Source: Ruminococcus_G sp964621905 (GTDB lineage: Bacteria > Bacillota > Clostridia > Lachnospirales > Lachnospiraceae). Taken from it: a stretch of DNA of 64,000 nt. Below the pieces are notes generated by a model. The model was not told the DNA's origin and made no database searches. It saw nothing but the letters and a program-made list of their open reading frames with translations. Location of the stretch: the NCBI GenBank assembly GCA_964621905.1, contig CAZUNG010000005.1, positions 192,815 through 256,814 of the forward strand. The letters are read 5' to 3'. This document shows, one piece after another, positions 8,551-17,454 of this stretch (the first letter of the stretch is position 1; every line of letters begins with the position of its first letter). The translations under genes were made by a program, and so were the position numbers.

Positions 8551-9858
8551 ATGGAAAGGAAAACGGAACAGGGGAATGCATGGGCACTGCTGCCCATTGG
8601 AGTTTTTTTGCTGATATTTCTGGGATTTGGATGCATCACCGGTGATTTCTACAGTACACCTGCGATTGTAGGGTTTCTGATTGCACTTCTGGCAGGTTTT
8701 CTTCAGAACAGAAAAGTGGATTTTCAGAAGAAGATACAGCTGATTACAGGCGGAATAGCAGATGAGAATATTGTGACAATGTGTCTGATCTTTCTTGTGG
8801 CAGGTGCATTTTCTAAAGCTGTGGATATGTCGGGAGGTGCCGAGAGCGCGGTGCATCTCGGACTATCCATTATGCCGGCCAATGTGGCCGTGGTCGGTTT
8901 GTTTGTGATCAGCTGCTTTATCTCCGTATCGATGGGAACGTCGATGGGGACGATTGCTGCGATGGCGCCCATTGCCGCCGGGATCAGTACCAAAGCTGGA
9001 ATTGCACTGCCTGTCTGTGTCGGTGCAGTTATGTGCGGTGCCATGTTTGGAGACAACCTTTCGATGATCTCTGATACGACAATCGCTGCTGTACGTACGC
9101 AGGGCTGTGAGATGAAAGATAAGTTTCGGGAGAATTTTTTGATTGTACTTCCGGCCGCGGTCATCACAGCAATTCTTTTCTTTTTTGTGTCGGGGAAAGG
9201 AACTGCCCCGTCATTTGATGATCTCGACTATAATCTGCTGAAGGTGCTGCCTTATCTGGTGGTTCTGATCGGTGCGGTTATTGGATTTAATGTGTTTTTG
9301 GTGCTGCTGACGGGAATCGTACTGTCGCTGATCGTCGGTGTGGCGACAGGTTCTATCGAACCATCTGCGATCTTTCAGGTGCTGGGGGACGGCGTGACTT
9401 CCATGTATGATATCACGGTGATTTCTCTCGTCGTTGCGTTTATTGTCGCTCTGGTCAGGGCAAATGGCGGCATCGCATTTATACTGGCTAAAATCAAGAG
9501 GCATGTACATGGGAAGCGCGGTGCGGAGCTCGGAATTGCACTGCTGGTTCTTCTGGTGGACTGCTGCACGGCCAACAATACGGTGGCGATCGTCATGACG
9601 GGTCCCATCGCGAAAGAAATCAGCCAGGAATATGGAATATCTCCAAAGAGAAGTGCCTCCCTGCTGGATATCTTTGCCTCAGTCGGACAAGGGCTGATTC
9701 CTTACGGGGCACAACTTTTGTCGGCGGCGGCGCTCACGAATCTGACTCCGTTTCATATTCTTCCGTACATGTTTTACCCGGTGCTGATGGCGGTCAGTGC
9801 ACTGCTTTTTATATTATTCCGAAAAAGAGAGACGGATGTAAAAATTTCTGCCAATTAA
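8551..9858 (+). CDS. NhaC-family Na+/H+ antiporter-like membrane protein
   Basis: 435 aa with about 11-12 hydrophobic segments across its length. Family-typical polar blocks sit inside membrane segments: SMGTSMGTIAAMAPIAAG, GDNLSMISDTTIAAVRTQG and DCCTANNTVAIVMTGPIAK. By family it exchanges Na+ for H+ or another small solute; some relatives move metabolites with Na+, so the cargo is uncertain. It interrupts a purine gene run (purC-purF-purB upstream, purA downstream), which could be chance or could hint at a purine-related solute (inference). Confidence 0.8.
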   Translation: MERKTEQGNAWALLPIGVFLLIFLGFGCITGDFYSTPAIVGFLIALLAGFLQNRKVDFQKKIQLITGGIADENIVTMCLIFLVAGAFSKAVDMSGGAESAVHLGLSIMPANVAVVGLFVISCFISVSMGTSMGTIAAMAPIAAGISTKAGIALPVCVGAVMCGAMFGDNLSMISDTTIAAVRTQGCEMKDKFRENFLIVLPAAVITAILFFFVSGKGTAPSFDDLDYNLLKVLPYLVVLIGAVIGFNVFLVLLTGIVLSLIVGVATGSIEPSAIFQVLGDGVTSMYDITVISLVVAFIVALVRANGGIAFILAKIKRHVHGKRGAELGIALLVLLVDCCTANNTVAIVMTGPIAKEISQEYGISPKRSASLLDIFASVGQGLIPYGAQLLSAAALTNLTPFHILPYMFYPVLMAVSALLFILFRKRETDVKISAN

Positions 9859-9871
9859 GCGAAATATAGGT

Positions 9872-9900
9872 TTTACTTATGAAAAAGAATGTAGTATACT
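9872..9900 (+). promoter_or_regulatory. Probable purA promoter
   Basis: TTTACT (9872-9877), 17-bp spacer, TATACT (9895-9900). A short CGGT-T-ACCG hairpin (about 9911-9924) follows in the leader. Confidence 0.5.
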
Positions 9901-9980
9901 CAATAGGGTAGCGGTTTTTTACCGCGGGAATAAGATGAATAAAAATACGAGCTATGGAAATGATTCAGGAGGGAACAAAT

Positions 9981-11255
9981 ATGGTAAAAGCTGTCGTTGG
10001 AGCAAACTGGGGTGACGAGGGAAAAGGCAAGATCACCGATATGCTGGGAAAAGAGGCTGACATTATCGTAAGATTCCAGGGCGGTGCCAATGCAGGTCAT
10101 ACGATTGTAAACGATTATGGCAAATTTGCACTGCATACTTTGCCATCCGGTGTTTTCTATGACCACACAACAAGTGTCATCGGAAATGGTGTGGCATTGA
10201 ATATTCCGACATTGATGGAAGAGATCAAAGGGATTGTGGACCAGGGGGTTCCGATGCCGAAAATCAAAGTTTCTGACCGTGTACAGATGGTGATGTCTTA
10301 CCATATTCTGTTTGACCAGTACGAAGAAGAACGTCTGGCGGGTAAATCTTTTGGATCCACGAAATCCGGGATTGCACCGTTCTATTCTGATAAATACGCC
10401 AAGATTGGATTTCAGGTGAGCGAGCTGTATGATGAATCAGCGCTCAAAGAAAAAGTAGAACGTATCTGCGAGACCAAAAATGTTGTTCTGGAGCACCTGT
10501 ATCACAAAGATCCGATCAAACCGGAGGATATTTTCCAGGAACTTATGAGTTATAAGGAAATGATCTCTCCGTATGTCTGTGATGTCTCCGCATTTTTGTG
10601 GGATGCCATCAAAGAAGGAAAAGAGATTTTGCTGGAGGGACAGCTTGGCTCTTTAAAGGATCCGGATCACGGTATTTACCCGATGGTGACATCTTCTTCC
10701 ACACTTGCCGCATATGGGGCGATTGGTGCAGGCATTCCTCCCTATGAAATTAAAAAAATCATCACGGTCTGCAAGGCGTACTCAAGTGCTGTGGGCGCAG
10801 GTGCATTTGTATCCGAGATTTTCGGGGAAGAGGCTGATGAGCTCAGAAGACGCGGAGGCGACGGCGGAGAATACGGCGCAACCACAGGAAGACCGAGACG
10901 TATGGGATGGTTTGACTGTGTTGCATCCAAGTATGGCTGCAGGATTCAGGGGACTACGGATGTAGCGTTCACCGTGCTCGACGTGCTTGGTTATCTGGAT
11001 GAGATTCCCGTGTGTGTCGGATATGAAATCGACGGCGAGGTTACGACCGACTTCCCGACGACGACGAAATTGGAGAAGGCTAAACCGGTGTTTGAGGTGC
11101 TTCCCGGATGGAAATGCGACATCCGCGGTATCAAAAAGTATACGGATCTTCCGGAAAACTGCCGGAAATACATTGAATTTGTAGAGGAGAAAATAGAATT
11201 TCCGATCACGATGATCTCAAATGGACCGGGAAGAAACGATATTATTTATCGTTAA
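9981..11255 (+). CDS. purA: Adenylosuccinate synthetase
   Basis: 424 aa. It joins IMP and aspartate using GTP to give adenylosuccinate, the substrate of PurB. The N-terminal GANWGDEGKGK is the P-loop and catalytic Asp region of the family, followed by GGANAGHT with the catalytic His. The ATG at 9981 is chosen over one at 9954 because it directly precedes the conserved VKAVVGANWGDEGKG and has AGGAGGG 8-9 bases upstream. It has its own promoter and a strong terminator, so it is probably an independent unit. Confidence 0.96.
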   Translation: MVKAVVGANWGDEGKGKITDMLGKEADIIVRFQGGANAGHTIVNDYGKFALHTLPSGVFYDHTTSVIGNGVALNIPTLMEEIKGIVDQGVPMPKIKVSDRVQMVMSYHILFDQYEEERLAGKSFGSTKSGIAPFYSDKYAKIGFQVSELYDESALKEKVERICETKNVVLEHLYHKDPIKPEDIFQELMSYKEMISPYVCDVSAFLWDAIKEGKEILLEGQLGSLKDPDHGIYPMVTSSSTLAAYGAIGAGIPPYEIKKIITVCKAYSSAVGAGAFVSEIFGEEADELRRRGGDGGEYGATTGRPRRMGWFDCVASKYGCRIQGTTDVAFTVLDVLGYLDEIPVCVGYEIDGEVTTDFPTTTKLEKAKPVFEVLPGWKCDIRGIKKYTDLPENCRKYIEFVEEKIEFPITMISNGPGRNDIIYR

Positions 11256-11280
11256 GAATACAATATAGAATTTTCACAGG

Positions 11281-11326
11281 CTGCTGCTGTACATTGTCAG
11301 ATGTACGGCAGCAGTTTTATTTTGTT
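11281..11326 (+). terminator. Intrinsic terminator of purA
   Basis: CTGCTGCTGTACAT / ATGTACGGCAGCAG stem (one wobble or mismatch) with a 6-nt loop, followed by TTTTATTTTGTTTT. Confidence 0.85.
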
Positions 11327-11336
11327 TTGGTTATCT

Positions 11337-11368
11337 TTGACAAATTTACCACGGAAATTTCATATAAT
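11337..11368 (+). promoter_or_regulatory. Possible promoter of the beta-helix lipoprotein gene
   Basis: TTGACA (11337-11342) and TATAAT (11363-11368). Both boxes are perfect, but the 20-bp spacer is longer than normal, so either an overlapping -10 is used or an activator is needed. Confidence 0.4.
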
Positions 11369-11423
11369 TAACACAATTTTCTGCCATAATCAGGCATAGA
11401 ATGACGGAGAAAGGATTTATAAT

Positions 11424-13181
11424 ATGAAGAAAAAATATGCAGCACTTATTCTTGGCGTCATGTTGGGAGTTGCAGTGACAGGATGCTCAAACCATACGGA
11501 AACAGGAAAACAGACGACTCAGGCGGAAGAGAGTCATCAGGAAGAAAGTATCACAGGTGAAGTAAAATCGATTGAAGAGAACAGCATAACGGTGATCGCG
11601 GCGGATCAGGAGGCTTCCGGAGAAGAACAGACGGTTGCGATAGCAGAAGACACGCAGATTACGAGAAATCAGGGACCTGGCGGCATGGAGGAAAATAAAG
11701 AAGCCCCTGAAAAGCCACAGGGGGATGAGCCGCCGGAAGATGGAGAGAAGCCGGAGGATGGAGAAGTCCCGGAAGGGGAACCGCCGGAAGATGGAGAGAA
11801 GCCGGAGGATGGAGAACTGCCGGCAGGAGGAATGCAGGAAGAAGAGATCACATGGGAGGATATTAAAGAAGGTGATACGGTTGTCATTACCCTGGATGCG
11901 GACGGCAATGCGGCCAGGATAACCGTCCGTTCCGATGGGATGGGTGAGGCAATGAATCATTCAACAACCGGGAGCATTGCACTGACCGGTGTCTACACGG
12001 CGGATGGAGAGGACCTATCTTCAGAAGACCAGACATACGCATCCGAAAATGCGAACGAAAACACCGTACTTGTGACAAATGGGGGGAACCTGACGCTGAG
12101 CGGTGCAAAGCTTGCGAAAACCGGCGATACAACCAGCGAAGATGAGAGTAATTTTTATGCGGTCAATGCCGTGGCGGCCGTGACGGCAGACAGCACGATT
12201 ACGATCAGTAATACGGAAATCAATTCGGATGCAGAAGGCGCAAATGCCATTTTTGCCACCGGAAGCAATGCCGTGGTCAAAGCTGATGATATCACAATCC
12301 ATACAACCGGAAACTCGTCCAGAGGGCTGGATGCCACGTATGGAGGAACAGTTTCTGCAAGCAATATCAATATTACAACAGAAGGTGCACACTGCGCGGC
12401 ACTGGCGACAGACCGTGGCGAAGGAACGATAAAAGCAGTCAATGGAACCGTCAGTACATCAGGGGAAGGATCCCCGTGTATCTACTCCACGGGTGATATT
12501 ACTGCGGAAAATATCACAGGAAAGGCGGCGGATGCACAGACGATGGTGATCGAGGGAAAAAATTCCATCACGATCACAGGGTGCGATCTGAGCGGCGCCG
12601 GCGAGAACGGCGTGATGCTGTATCAAAGTACTTCCGGTGATGCGGACGAAGGAACCAGTGTACTGACTGCCAGAGACAGTACGATCACGACAACATCCGA
12701 TGGCCCGGTGTTTTATGTGACCAATACCGAGGCACAGGTCGACCTGAACAATGTGATTTTAAATTCCAGTTCGGGTGTTCTGATCAGTGCATCGGGGAAC
12801 GAGACTAACAATTGGGGAACACCGGGAGACAATGGAGGAGATCTGACATTTTCAGCAGCCAATCAGACCCTTGAGGGAAGTATTTTATGTGATGAGATCA
12901 GTACGATCAGTTTGAAACTCAGTGACAATACAAAGTTTACCGGAAGCATTGATGCAGACCATACGGGAGAAGTGCAGATTTCGATGGATGAAGGAAGTAC
13001 ATGGCATGTGACGGGAGATTCCTATGTGTCTGTGATAACAGACAGTGATGAGACGTTATCCAATATCGAATCGAATGGGCATACCGTCTATTATGACGCG
13101 TCAGCAGAAGAAAATGAATGGCTGAATGGACGGACGATAGAACTTGCCGGTGGCGGAAGCCTTACTCCCGCCGGCAATTAA
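11424..13181 (+). CDS. Surface lipoprotein with DUF5666-like and right-handed beta-helix-like regions
   Basis: 585 aa. The signal peptide ends AVTGC, with Cys21 as the lipid anchor. Residues about 41-75 and 145-172 (ITGEVKSIEENSITV, then KEGDTVVITLDADG) look like the two halves of a DUF5666-type domain, split by a Pro/Glu/Gly/Asp-rich insert with a duplicated 17-residue unit (PPEDGEKPEDGE..). Residues about 185-500 are short Thr/Ser/Asn-rich repeats with regularly spaced ITISNT- or ITITGC-like strands, as in right-handed beta-helices. No enzyme motif is visible; adhesion or glycan binding is only a guess. It ends 2 bp from a convergent gene. Confidence 0.65.
   Translation: MKKKYAALILGVMLGVAVTGCSNHTETGKQTTQAEESHQEESITGEVKSIEENSITVIAADQEASGEEQTVAIAEDTQITRNQGPGGMEENKEAPEKPQGDEPPEDGEKPEDGEVPEGEPPEDGEKPEDGELPAGGMQEEEITWEDIKEGDTVVITLDADGNAARITVRSDGMGEAMNHSTTGSIALTGVYTADGEDLSSEDQTYASENANENTVLVTNGGNLTLSGAKLAKTGDTTSEDESNFYAVNAVAAVTADSTITISNTEINSDAEGANAIFATGSNAVVKADDITIHTTGNSSRGLDATYGGTVSASNINITTEGAHCAALATDRGEGTIKAVNGTVSTSGEGSPCIYSTGDITAENITGKAADAQTMVIEGKNSITITGCDLSGAGENGVMLYQSTSGDADEGTSVLTARDSTITTTSDGPVFYVTNTEAQVDLNNVILNSSSGVLISASGNETNNWGTPGDNGGDLTFSAANQTLEGSILCDEISTISLKLSDNTKFTGSIDADHTGEVQISMDEGSTWHVTGDSYVSVITDSDETLSNIESNGHTVYYDASAEENEWLNGRTIELAGGGSLTPAGN
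11730..11816 (+). repeat. Direct 51-bp duplication encoding a PPEDGEKPEDGE unit
   Basis: A 36-bp stretch at 11730-11765 recurs without change at 11781-11816, giving an in-frame 51-bp period inside the lipoprotein linker. It is a likely site of slippage-driven length variation. Confidence 0.85.
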
Positions 13182-13183
13182 AT

Positions 13184-13405
13184 TTATTTCCTGTGTTCTT
13201 TCAAGTCGTCGTTTTCTCTGTTGCCTTTCAGATAACGATAGACAAGAATGTATGCATACAGGAGTACCGGGACAGCGACTGTACAGAAAATGGATGCTTT
13301 AAACCATCCGGCTGAATTCGGGCTGTCTGTGACCGCAAAAAACAGGGTCGCCCCGTACATGGACAGAATCAAAACGACACCAAGGAACGCAAGAATTCGT
13401 TTCAT
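13184..13405 (-). CDS. Small membrane protein of unknown function
   Basis: 73 aa with two hydrophobic segments (about residues 3-20 and 32-55) and a charged C-terminal tail (GNRENDDLKEHRK). The start is chosen because AAGGAGGATT lies just upstream of it; the frame extends 13 codons further but without a ribosome site. It is convergent with the surface lipoprotein gene (2 bp between stops) and divergent from the NhaC gene. No recognised family. Confidence 0.6.
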   Translation of the reverse strand: MKRILAFLGVVLILSMYGATLFFAVTDSPNSAGWFKASIFCTVAVPVLLYAYILVYRYLKGNRENDDLKEHRK

Positions 13406-13457
13406 AAAAAAATCCTCCTTCTGTAAATAATTCTTATTATACATCTTTCTTCTGTAA

Positions 13458-13487
13458 TTGCATAGTCATTTCGGGGTATGCTATAAT
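13458..13487 (+). promoter_or_regulatory. Promoter of the second NhaC-type gene
   Basis: TTGCAT (13458-13463), 18-bp spacer, TATAAT (13482-13487) with an extended TGC just before the -10. Confidence 0.6.
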
Positions 13488-13524
13488 AAAAAGCAGTACA
13501 TAAGAAAAATGAAGGGGGATACAA

Positions 13525-15030
13525 ATGTCAGCAACAATATGGTCATTATTGCCGCCCATTGTGGCAATAGCACTCGCACTTATCACCAAGGAGGTCTACC
13601 TCTCACTGCTGGTCGGAATCTTGACCGGCTCATTGCTGTTCACAAATTTTCATGTGCTGACAGCGGTGGAGACAACCGTCGAAATTATGGGTATGAAGAT
13701 CGGCGACAATGTCAACATCCTGATTTTCCTTGTGCTTCTGGGTATCCTGGTTGCACTCATCACGAAATCAGGTGCATCAAAAGCCTATGGGGAATGGGCA
13801 ACGGCAAGGATAAAGGGGGAACGGGGAGCGCTTCTGGCTACCACGGCTCTCGGGATGCTTATTTTTGTGGATGATTATTTTAACTGCCTCACAGTCGGTA
13901 CAGTGATGCGTCCCGTTACGGATAAGTACAAAATCAGCAGAGCAAAACTTGCATATATTATTGATGCGACGGCAGCACCGGTCTGTATTATAGCGCCGAT
14001 ATCGAGTTGGGCCGCTGCTGTGGGCTCCTCGCTTCCGGAGAACAGCGGAATCGACGGATTCAGCCTGTTTCTCAGGACCATTCCGTTTAATCTGTACGCA
14101 CTGCTCACGATCGTTTTCATGCTGTTTATCATTATCCGGAAGTTTGATTTTGCAGCGATGAAAAGATATAACGAAAAAGTACTGGCCGAAGGAGAGGAAA
14201 CGACGGTCGGGTCTGACGAACTGCCGATCATGGGACGGGGAAAGGTGAAAGATCTGATTCTGCCCATCGTTGTGCTGGTGGTACTGTGCATTTCAGCAAT
14301 GCTCTATACCGGAGGTATTCTGGAAGGTGCAGACGTAGTAACTGCGTTTGCTAACTGTAATTCGTCCCTGAGCCTTGTGCTCGGATCCTTTTTTGCACTC
14401 GTCTTTACATTTGTGCTGTATCTTGGAAGAAAAATTTTGACATTTGAAGCATTTTGCGAGAGTTTTGTACAGGGATTCCGTTCCATGACGCCGCCTATCA
14501 TGATCCTTTGTCTGGCGTGGACACTTTCCGGAGTCTGCAGTGCGGATTATATGAACATTGGCGGATACGTGGGAGATCTGGTCGCAGGAAGTTCACTGGT
14601 GGGGATTCTGCTTCCGTGCCTGTTCTTCCTGATCGCCACTGGACTTGCGTTTTCGACGGGAACATCGTGGGGGACGTTCGGCATTCTGATCCCGATTGCA
14701 CTTGCAATTATGGGTACCGGTGATGTCTCATCGCTGTCCGTAACCGTTGCGGCAATTCTGGCGGGAGCAGTCTGCGGAGACCATATTTCACCGATTTCAG
14801 ATACGACAATACTTGCTTCGGCAGGGGCGCAGTGTAACCATATTAATCATGTCTCGACGCAGATACCGTATGCACTTCTTGTGGCGGCATGCTGCTTTGC
14901 AGGCTACCTGACGGCGGGGATCGCCGGAAATGGCTGGGCAGGGCTTGTAGTGGGTCTGATTTGCCTTGCAGTGATCCTGGGTGTGATTACCGTCAATGAA
15001 AGGAACGATGGGGACACCAAAAGTTCATAG
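13525..15030 (+). CDS. NhaC-family Na+/H+ antiporter
   Basis: 501 aa with about 12 hydrophobic segments. Family-typical motifs are IFVDDYFNCLTVGTVMRP near residue 113, FSTGTSWGTFGILIPIALA near residue 374 and GAVCGDHISPISDTTILASAG near residue 414. The last has the same GDxxSxISDTTI block as the other antiporter in this window, but the two proteins are clearly different paralogues. It lies in the cell membrane and by family exchanges Na+ for H+. It has AAGGGGG upstream, its own promoter and no co-transcribed partner. Confidence 0.85.
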   Translation: MSATIWSLLPPIVAIALALITKEVYLSLLVGILTGSLLFTNFHVLTAVETTVEIMGMKIGDNVNILIFLVLLGILVALITKSGASKAYGEWATARIKGERGALLATTALGMLIFVDDYFNCLTVGTVMRPVTDKYKISRAKLAYIIDATAAPVCIIAPISSWAAAVGSSLPENSGIDGFSLFLRTIPFNLYALLTIVFMLFIIIRKFDFAAMKRYNEKVLAEGEETTVGSDELPIMGRGKVKDLILPIVVLVVLCISAMLYTGGILEGADVVTAFANCNSSLSLVLGSFFALVFTFVLYLGRKILTFEAFCESFVQGFRSMTPPIMILCLAWTLSGVCSADYMNIGGYVGDLVAGSSLVGILLPCLFFLIATGLAFSTGTSWGTFGILIPIALAIMGTGDVSSLSVTVAAILAGAVCGDHISPISDTTILASAGAQCNHINHVSTQIPYALLVAACCFAGYLTAGIAGNGWAGLVVGLICLAVILGVITVNERNDGDTKSS

Positions 15031-15172
15031 TTTTTAGAAAAAATTTATAGAATATCCGGTTGATATTATGCATAAAAAGGAATACAGTAGTAGTATTCTA
15101 TATTAAAGAGTGAAAGAAAACTTTCATCCATCCCGGATGTAAGCCGCAGCAAGTACTGCATGGGAGGAAAGA

Positions 15173-15574
15173 ATGGGAAAATTACGAGACAAATTTGCAC
15201 GGTTCATGATTGGACGGTATGGTGTGGATAATCTTGGCAGGGTACTGGTTTATGCATCGCTGATCCTGTTGGTTTTGTCCATGTTTATCCGTTACCGGAT
15301 TGTATACATACTGGCGATTGCAGTTCTGGCGTATGCATACTTCCGGATATTTTCAAAGAATGTTTCCAGGCGTTATGAAGAGAACAGAAAGTTTCTGAAT
15401 CTGAAATATAAGATAAGCGGCAGATTCTCGGCGGTCAAAAGCCAGGGGCAGGATAAAGATCACCGTTATTTTAAATGCCCGGCCTGTAAACAGAAAGTCC
15501 GGGTTCCGAAAGGGAAAGGAAAGATTTCCATCCGCTGTCCGAAATGCCATGCGGAATTTATTAAACGTACATAA
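15173..15574 (+). CDS. Small membrane protein with a C-terminal zinc ribbon
   Basis: 133 aa. There are two hydrophobic segments (about 24-55) and a basic linker. The C-terminal CPAC...CPKC pattern (about residues 102-126) should bind one zinc ion. The basic sequence inside the ribbon (KVRVPKGKGKISIR) resembles zinc ribbons that touch nucleic acids or ribosomes. It is the first gene of a likely operon with the DUF5685-like and J-domain genes (29 bp to the next start). GGGAGGAAAG precedes the ATG. Function unknown. Confidence 0.65.
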   Translation: MGKLRDKFARFMIGRYGVDNLGRVLVYASLILLVLSMFIRYRIVYILAIAVLAYAYFRIFSKNVSRRYEENRKFLNLKYKISGRFSAVKSQGQDKDHRYFKCPACKQKVRVPKGKGKISIRCPKCHAEFIKRT

Positions 15575-15602
15575 TAAAGGATGGCAATCGTAAAAGAAAA
15601 CA

Positions 15603-16433
15603 ATGTTTGGATATGTTACGGTCAATAAAGACGAATTAAAAATAAAAGATATGCGGAGATACCAGGCATACTACTGCGGAGTCTGTCAGGACCTGAAAGA
15701 TAGGCATGGCATGGCGGCACAGTCAACCCTGACGTATGATATGACGTTTCTTGCGGTACTCCTTACCGGACTCTATGAAGGACCGGTCAAAGATGAACAA
15801 TGCAGGTGTATTGTTCATCCGGTGAAAAAGCACTGGTGCCTTCGCAACACCTATACAAGCTATGCAGCGGATATGAATCTGCTGCTTTGCTATTATAACC
15901 TCATGGATGACTGGTTTGATGAGAAAAGAATCATTCCATATACGGTTGCAAAACTGGTACGCTCTGAGTTCAGAAAAGTCTGCGGCAGATATCCGCGGCA
16001 GGCCAGGGCAGTCCGTCTGTATATGAAACGTCTGGGAGAATGTGAACGGGAAAACAGTCAGAATCTGGATCTTGGAGCGGGCCTGACCGGCGAACTCTTC
16101 GGTGAAGTTCTTGTATATGAAGAGGACATCTGGGCGCCGATACTGCGCAAGCTGGGCTTTTATCTGGGAAAATTCATTTATCTGATGGATGCGTACGATG
16201 ATATTGAGAAAGATAAGAAGACAGGAAACTACAATCCGTGGATGAAGTCAAGCGAACGTGAAGACTTTCTCGCGGAAAGCGAACAGATCCTGACCATGAT
16301 GATGAGTGGATGCGCCAGAGAATTTGAAAAACTTCCGATTGTAGAAAATGTGGACATTTTACGAAATATCCTGTATTCTGGTATTTGGACAAAATATGAT
16401 ATGTTGAAGAAAAAAGCCAAGGAGAATCATTGA
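15603..16433 (+). CDS. DUF5685-like protein
   Basis: 276 aa, mostly helical and Cys/His-containing. The N-terminus has YYCGVCQDL and further on CRCIVHPVKKHWC, suggestive of a metal site. The middle (NLMDDWFDEKR and later LMDAYDDIEKDKKTGNYNP) has Asp-rich helices reminiscent of terpene-synthase-like metal clusters. From memory it matches family DUF5685, often found next to a J-domain gene, as here. Its stop overlaps the next start by one base (TGATG), implying translational coupling. The biochemical role is unknown. Confidence 0.65.
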   Translation: MFGYVTVNKDELKIKDMRRYQAYYCGVCQDLKDRHGMAAQSTLTYDMTFLAVLLTGLYEGPVKDEQCRCIVHPVKKHWCLRNTYTSYAADMNLLLCYYNLMDDWFDEKRIIPYTVAKLVRSEFRKVCGRYPRQARAVRLYMKRLGECERENSQNLDLGAGLTGELFGEVLVYEEDIWAPILRKLGFYLGKFIYLMDAYDDIEKDKKTGNYNPWMKSSEREDFLAESEQILTMMMSGCAREFEKLPIVENVDILRNILYSGIWTKYDMLKKKAKENH

Positions 16434-17053
16434 TGTTAGATCCATATAGCGTGCTGGGAATTCCGTCGAGTGCCAGCATGGATGATATAAAGAAAGCGTA
16501 TCGAAAGCTAAGCCGCACGTATCATCCGGATGCCAATGTAAATAATCCAAATAAGGAACAGGCAGAAGAAAAATTCAAACAGGTACAGGAAGCTTACAAT
16601 CAGATTTTGAAGGAGCGTGAACGCGGGAGCAGTGAATATGACTCTTGGTATGGACGGGATACTCAGAGGACCTCATACGGAAGCGATGAAGAGACGATTA
16701 AGATGCAGGCGGCAGCCAATTATATCAACAGTCAGCACTATAATGAAGCCATGAATGTGCTGAATGGTATCACAGGCCGCAGCGGTGACTGGTTTTATCT
16801 CCATGCGGTTGCAAATGCAGGCCTTGGAAATAATGTAAGCGCACTGGAAGATGCGAGAGAAGCTCTCCGCAGAGACCCGAATAATATGAAGTATCAGACG
16901 CTGGTCAATCAGCTTCAGTCCGGCAGTCAGTGGTATGAGAATATGGGAACCGGATACGGATATGAGCGTCCTCAGGCGGGAATGGGGAACTGCTGCTGGC
17001 AGTGCCTGGCAGTCAATCTGTTCTGCAACTGCTGCTGCGGCCGTCCGTGCTGA
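16433..17053 (+). CDS. J-domain protein with TPR-like region and Cys-rich tail
   Basis: 206 aa. The N-terminal J-domain has the diagnostic HPD tripeptide at residues 31-33 (TYHPDANVNN), which activates Hsp70 ATPase in the family. Residues about 85-165 form TPR-like helices (AANYINSQHYNEAMNVLNG and repeats). The last 20 residues hold eight cysteines (CC..C....C.CCC...C), a possible metal site or acylation site. It lacks the zinc-finger and substrate domains of DnaJ, so it is not a housekeeping DnaJ. The ATG at 16433 is preferred over the adjacent TTG. It is coupled to the DUF5685-like gene upstream. Confidence 0.78.
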   Translation: MLDPYSVLGIPSSASMDDIKKAYRKLSRTYHPDANVNNPNKEQAEEKFKQVQEAYNQILKERERGSSEYDSWYGRDTQRTSYGSDEETIKMQAAANYINSQHYNEAMNVLNGITGRSGDWFYLHAVANAGLGNNVSALEDAREALRRDPNNMKYQTLVNQLQSGSQWYENMGTGYGYERPQAGMGNCCWQCLAVNLFCNCCCGRPC

Positions 17054-17084
17054 TGGCAGGCGCATGAAAGAGGGATGAGAGGAT

Positions 17085-17294
17085 ATGAAGATTCCGGAAA
17101 AATGGTCGGGAAAGTTTGTATTTGCAGTACAGACAGCTCTTGTTGTGCTCTACGTGCTGTTTACGTTCTGGCAGGAGATCAGTGAGAAAAGAAAACGTGC
17201 CAGGAAAATGCAGCGTCAGGAAGAAAAAGAAGCAGTCCGCTACACAAAGGCAAAATACCGGGCGAAAAGAAAAAAATTAAAAAAAAGAAAATAA
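17085..17294 (+). CDS. Small basic single-pass membrane protein
   Basis: 69 aa: a short N-terminus, one hydrophobic helix (about 10-28) and a strongly basic coil (EKRKRARKMQRQEEKEAVRY..., ending KRKKLKKRK). GATGAGAGG precedes the ATG. It starts 31 bp after the J-domain gene and is likely the last gene of that operon. No family recognised. The basic tail could bind nucleic acid, ribosomes or lipid head groups. Confidence 0.5.
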   Translation: MKIPEKWSGKFVFAVQTALVVLYVLFTFWQEISEKRKRARKMQRQEEKEAVRYTKAKYRAKRKKLKKRK

Positions 17295-17307
17295 AGTGTA
17301 TAAGAAA

Positions 17308-17372
17308 CGCCGATGCGGTCATACTATAAATATCTACAGAGAGATGATCACAACGGCGTGACGTTTTTTTGC
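17308..17372 (+). terminator. Possible weak terminator after the J-domain operon
   Basis: Complementary arms around AACGCCG and CGGCGT enclose a long loop and are followed by GACGTTTTTTT. The stem is imperfect and the loop is large. The clearer terminator lies about 100 bp downstream. Confidence 0.3.
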
Positions 17373-17388
17373 AGATAACCAGGAAACA

Positions 17389-17409
17389 CATTGGAATCCC
17401 CCTCCAATG
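17389..17409. other. Short perfect inverted repeat
   Basis: CATTGGA / TCCAATG around a 7-nt loop (ATCCCCC), between the two terminator-like elements. No T-run follows. Role unknown. Confidence 0.4.
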
Positions 17410-17454
17410 GGTGAATGACGAAAGAAAAAAAGAAATACTTATCCTCCCCTTTAA

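Noticed and set aside
11487..11960. 157-codon frame on the minus strand inside the surface lipoprotein gene
   Set aside because: It is a by-product of the repetitive, biased codons of the real gene; its translation is low-complexity and lacks a ribosome site.
12155..13100. Beta-helix repeats of the lipoprotein as a tandem DNA repeat
   Set aside because: The similarity is at protein-pattern level only; no exact DNA repeat beyond the 51-bp linker duplication was found.
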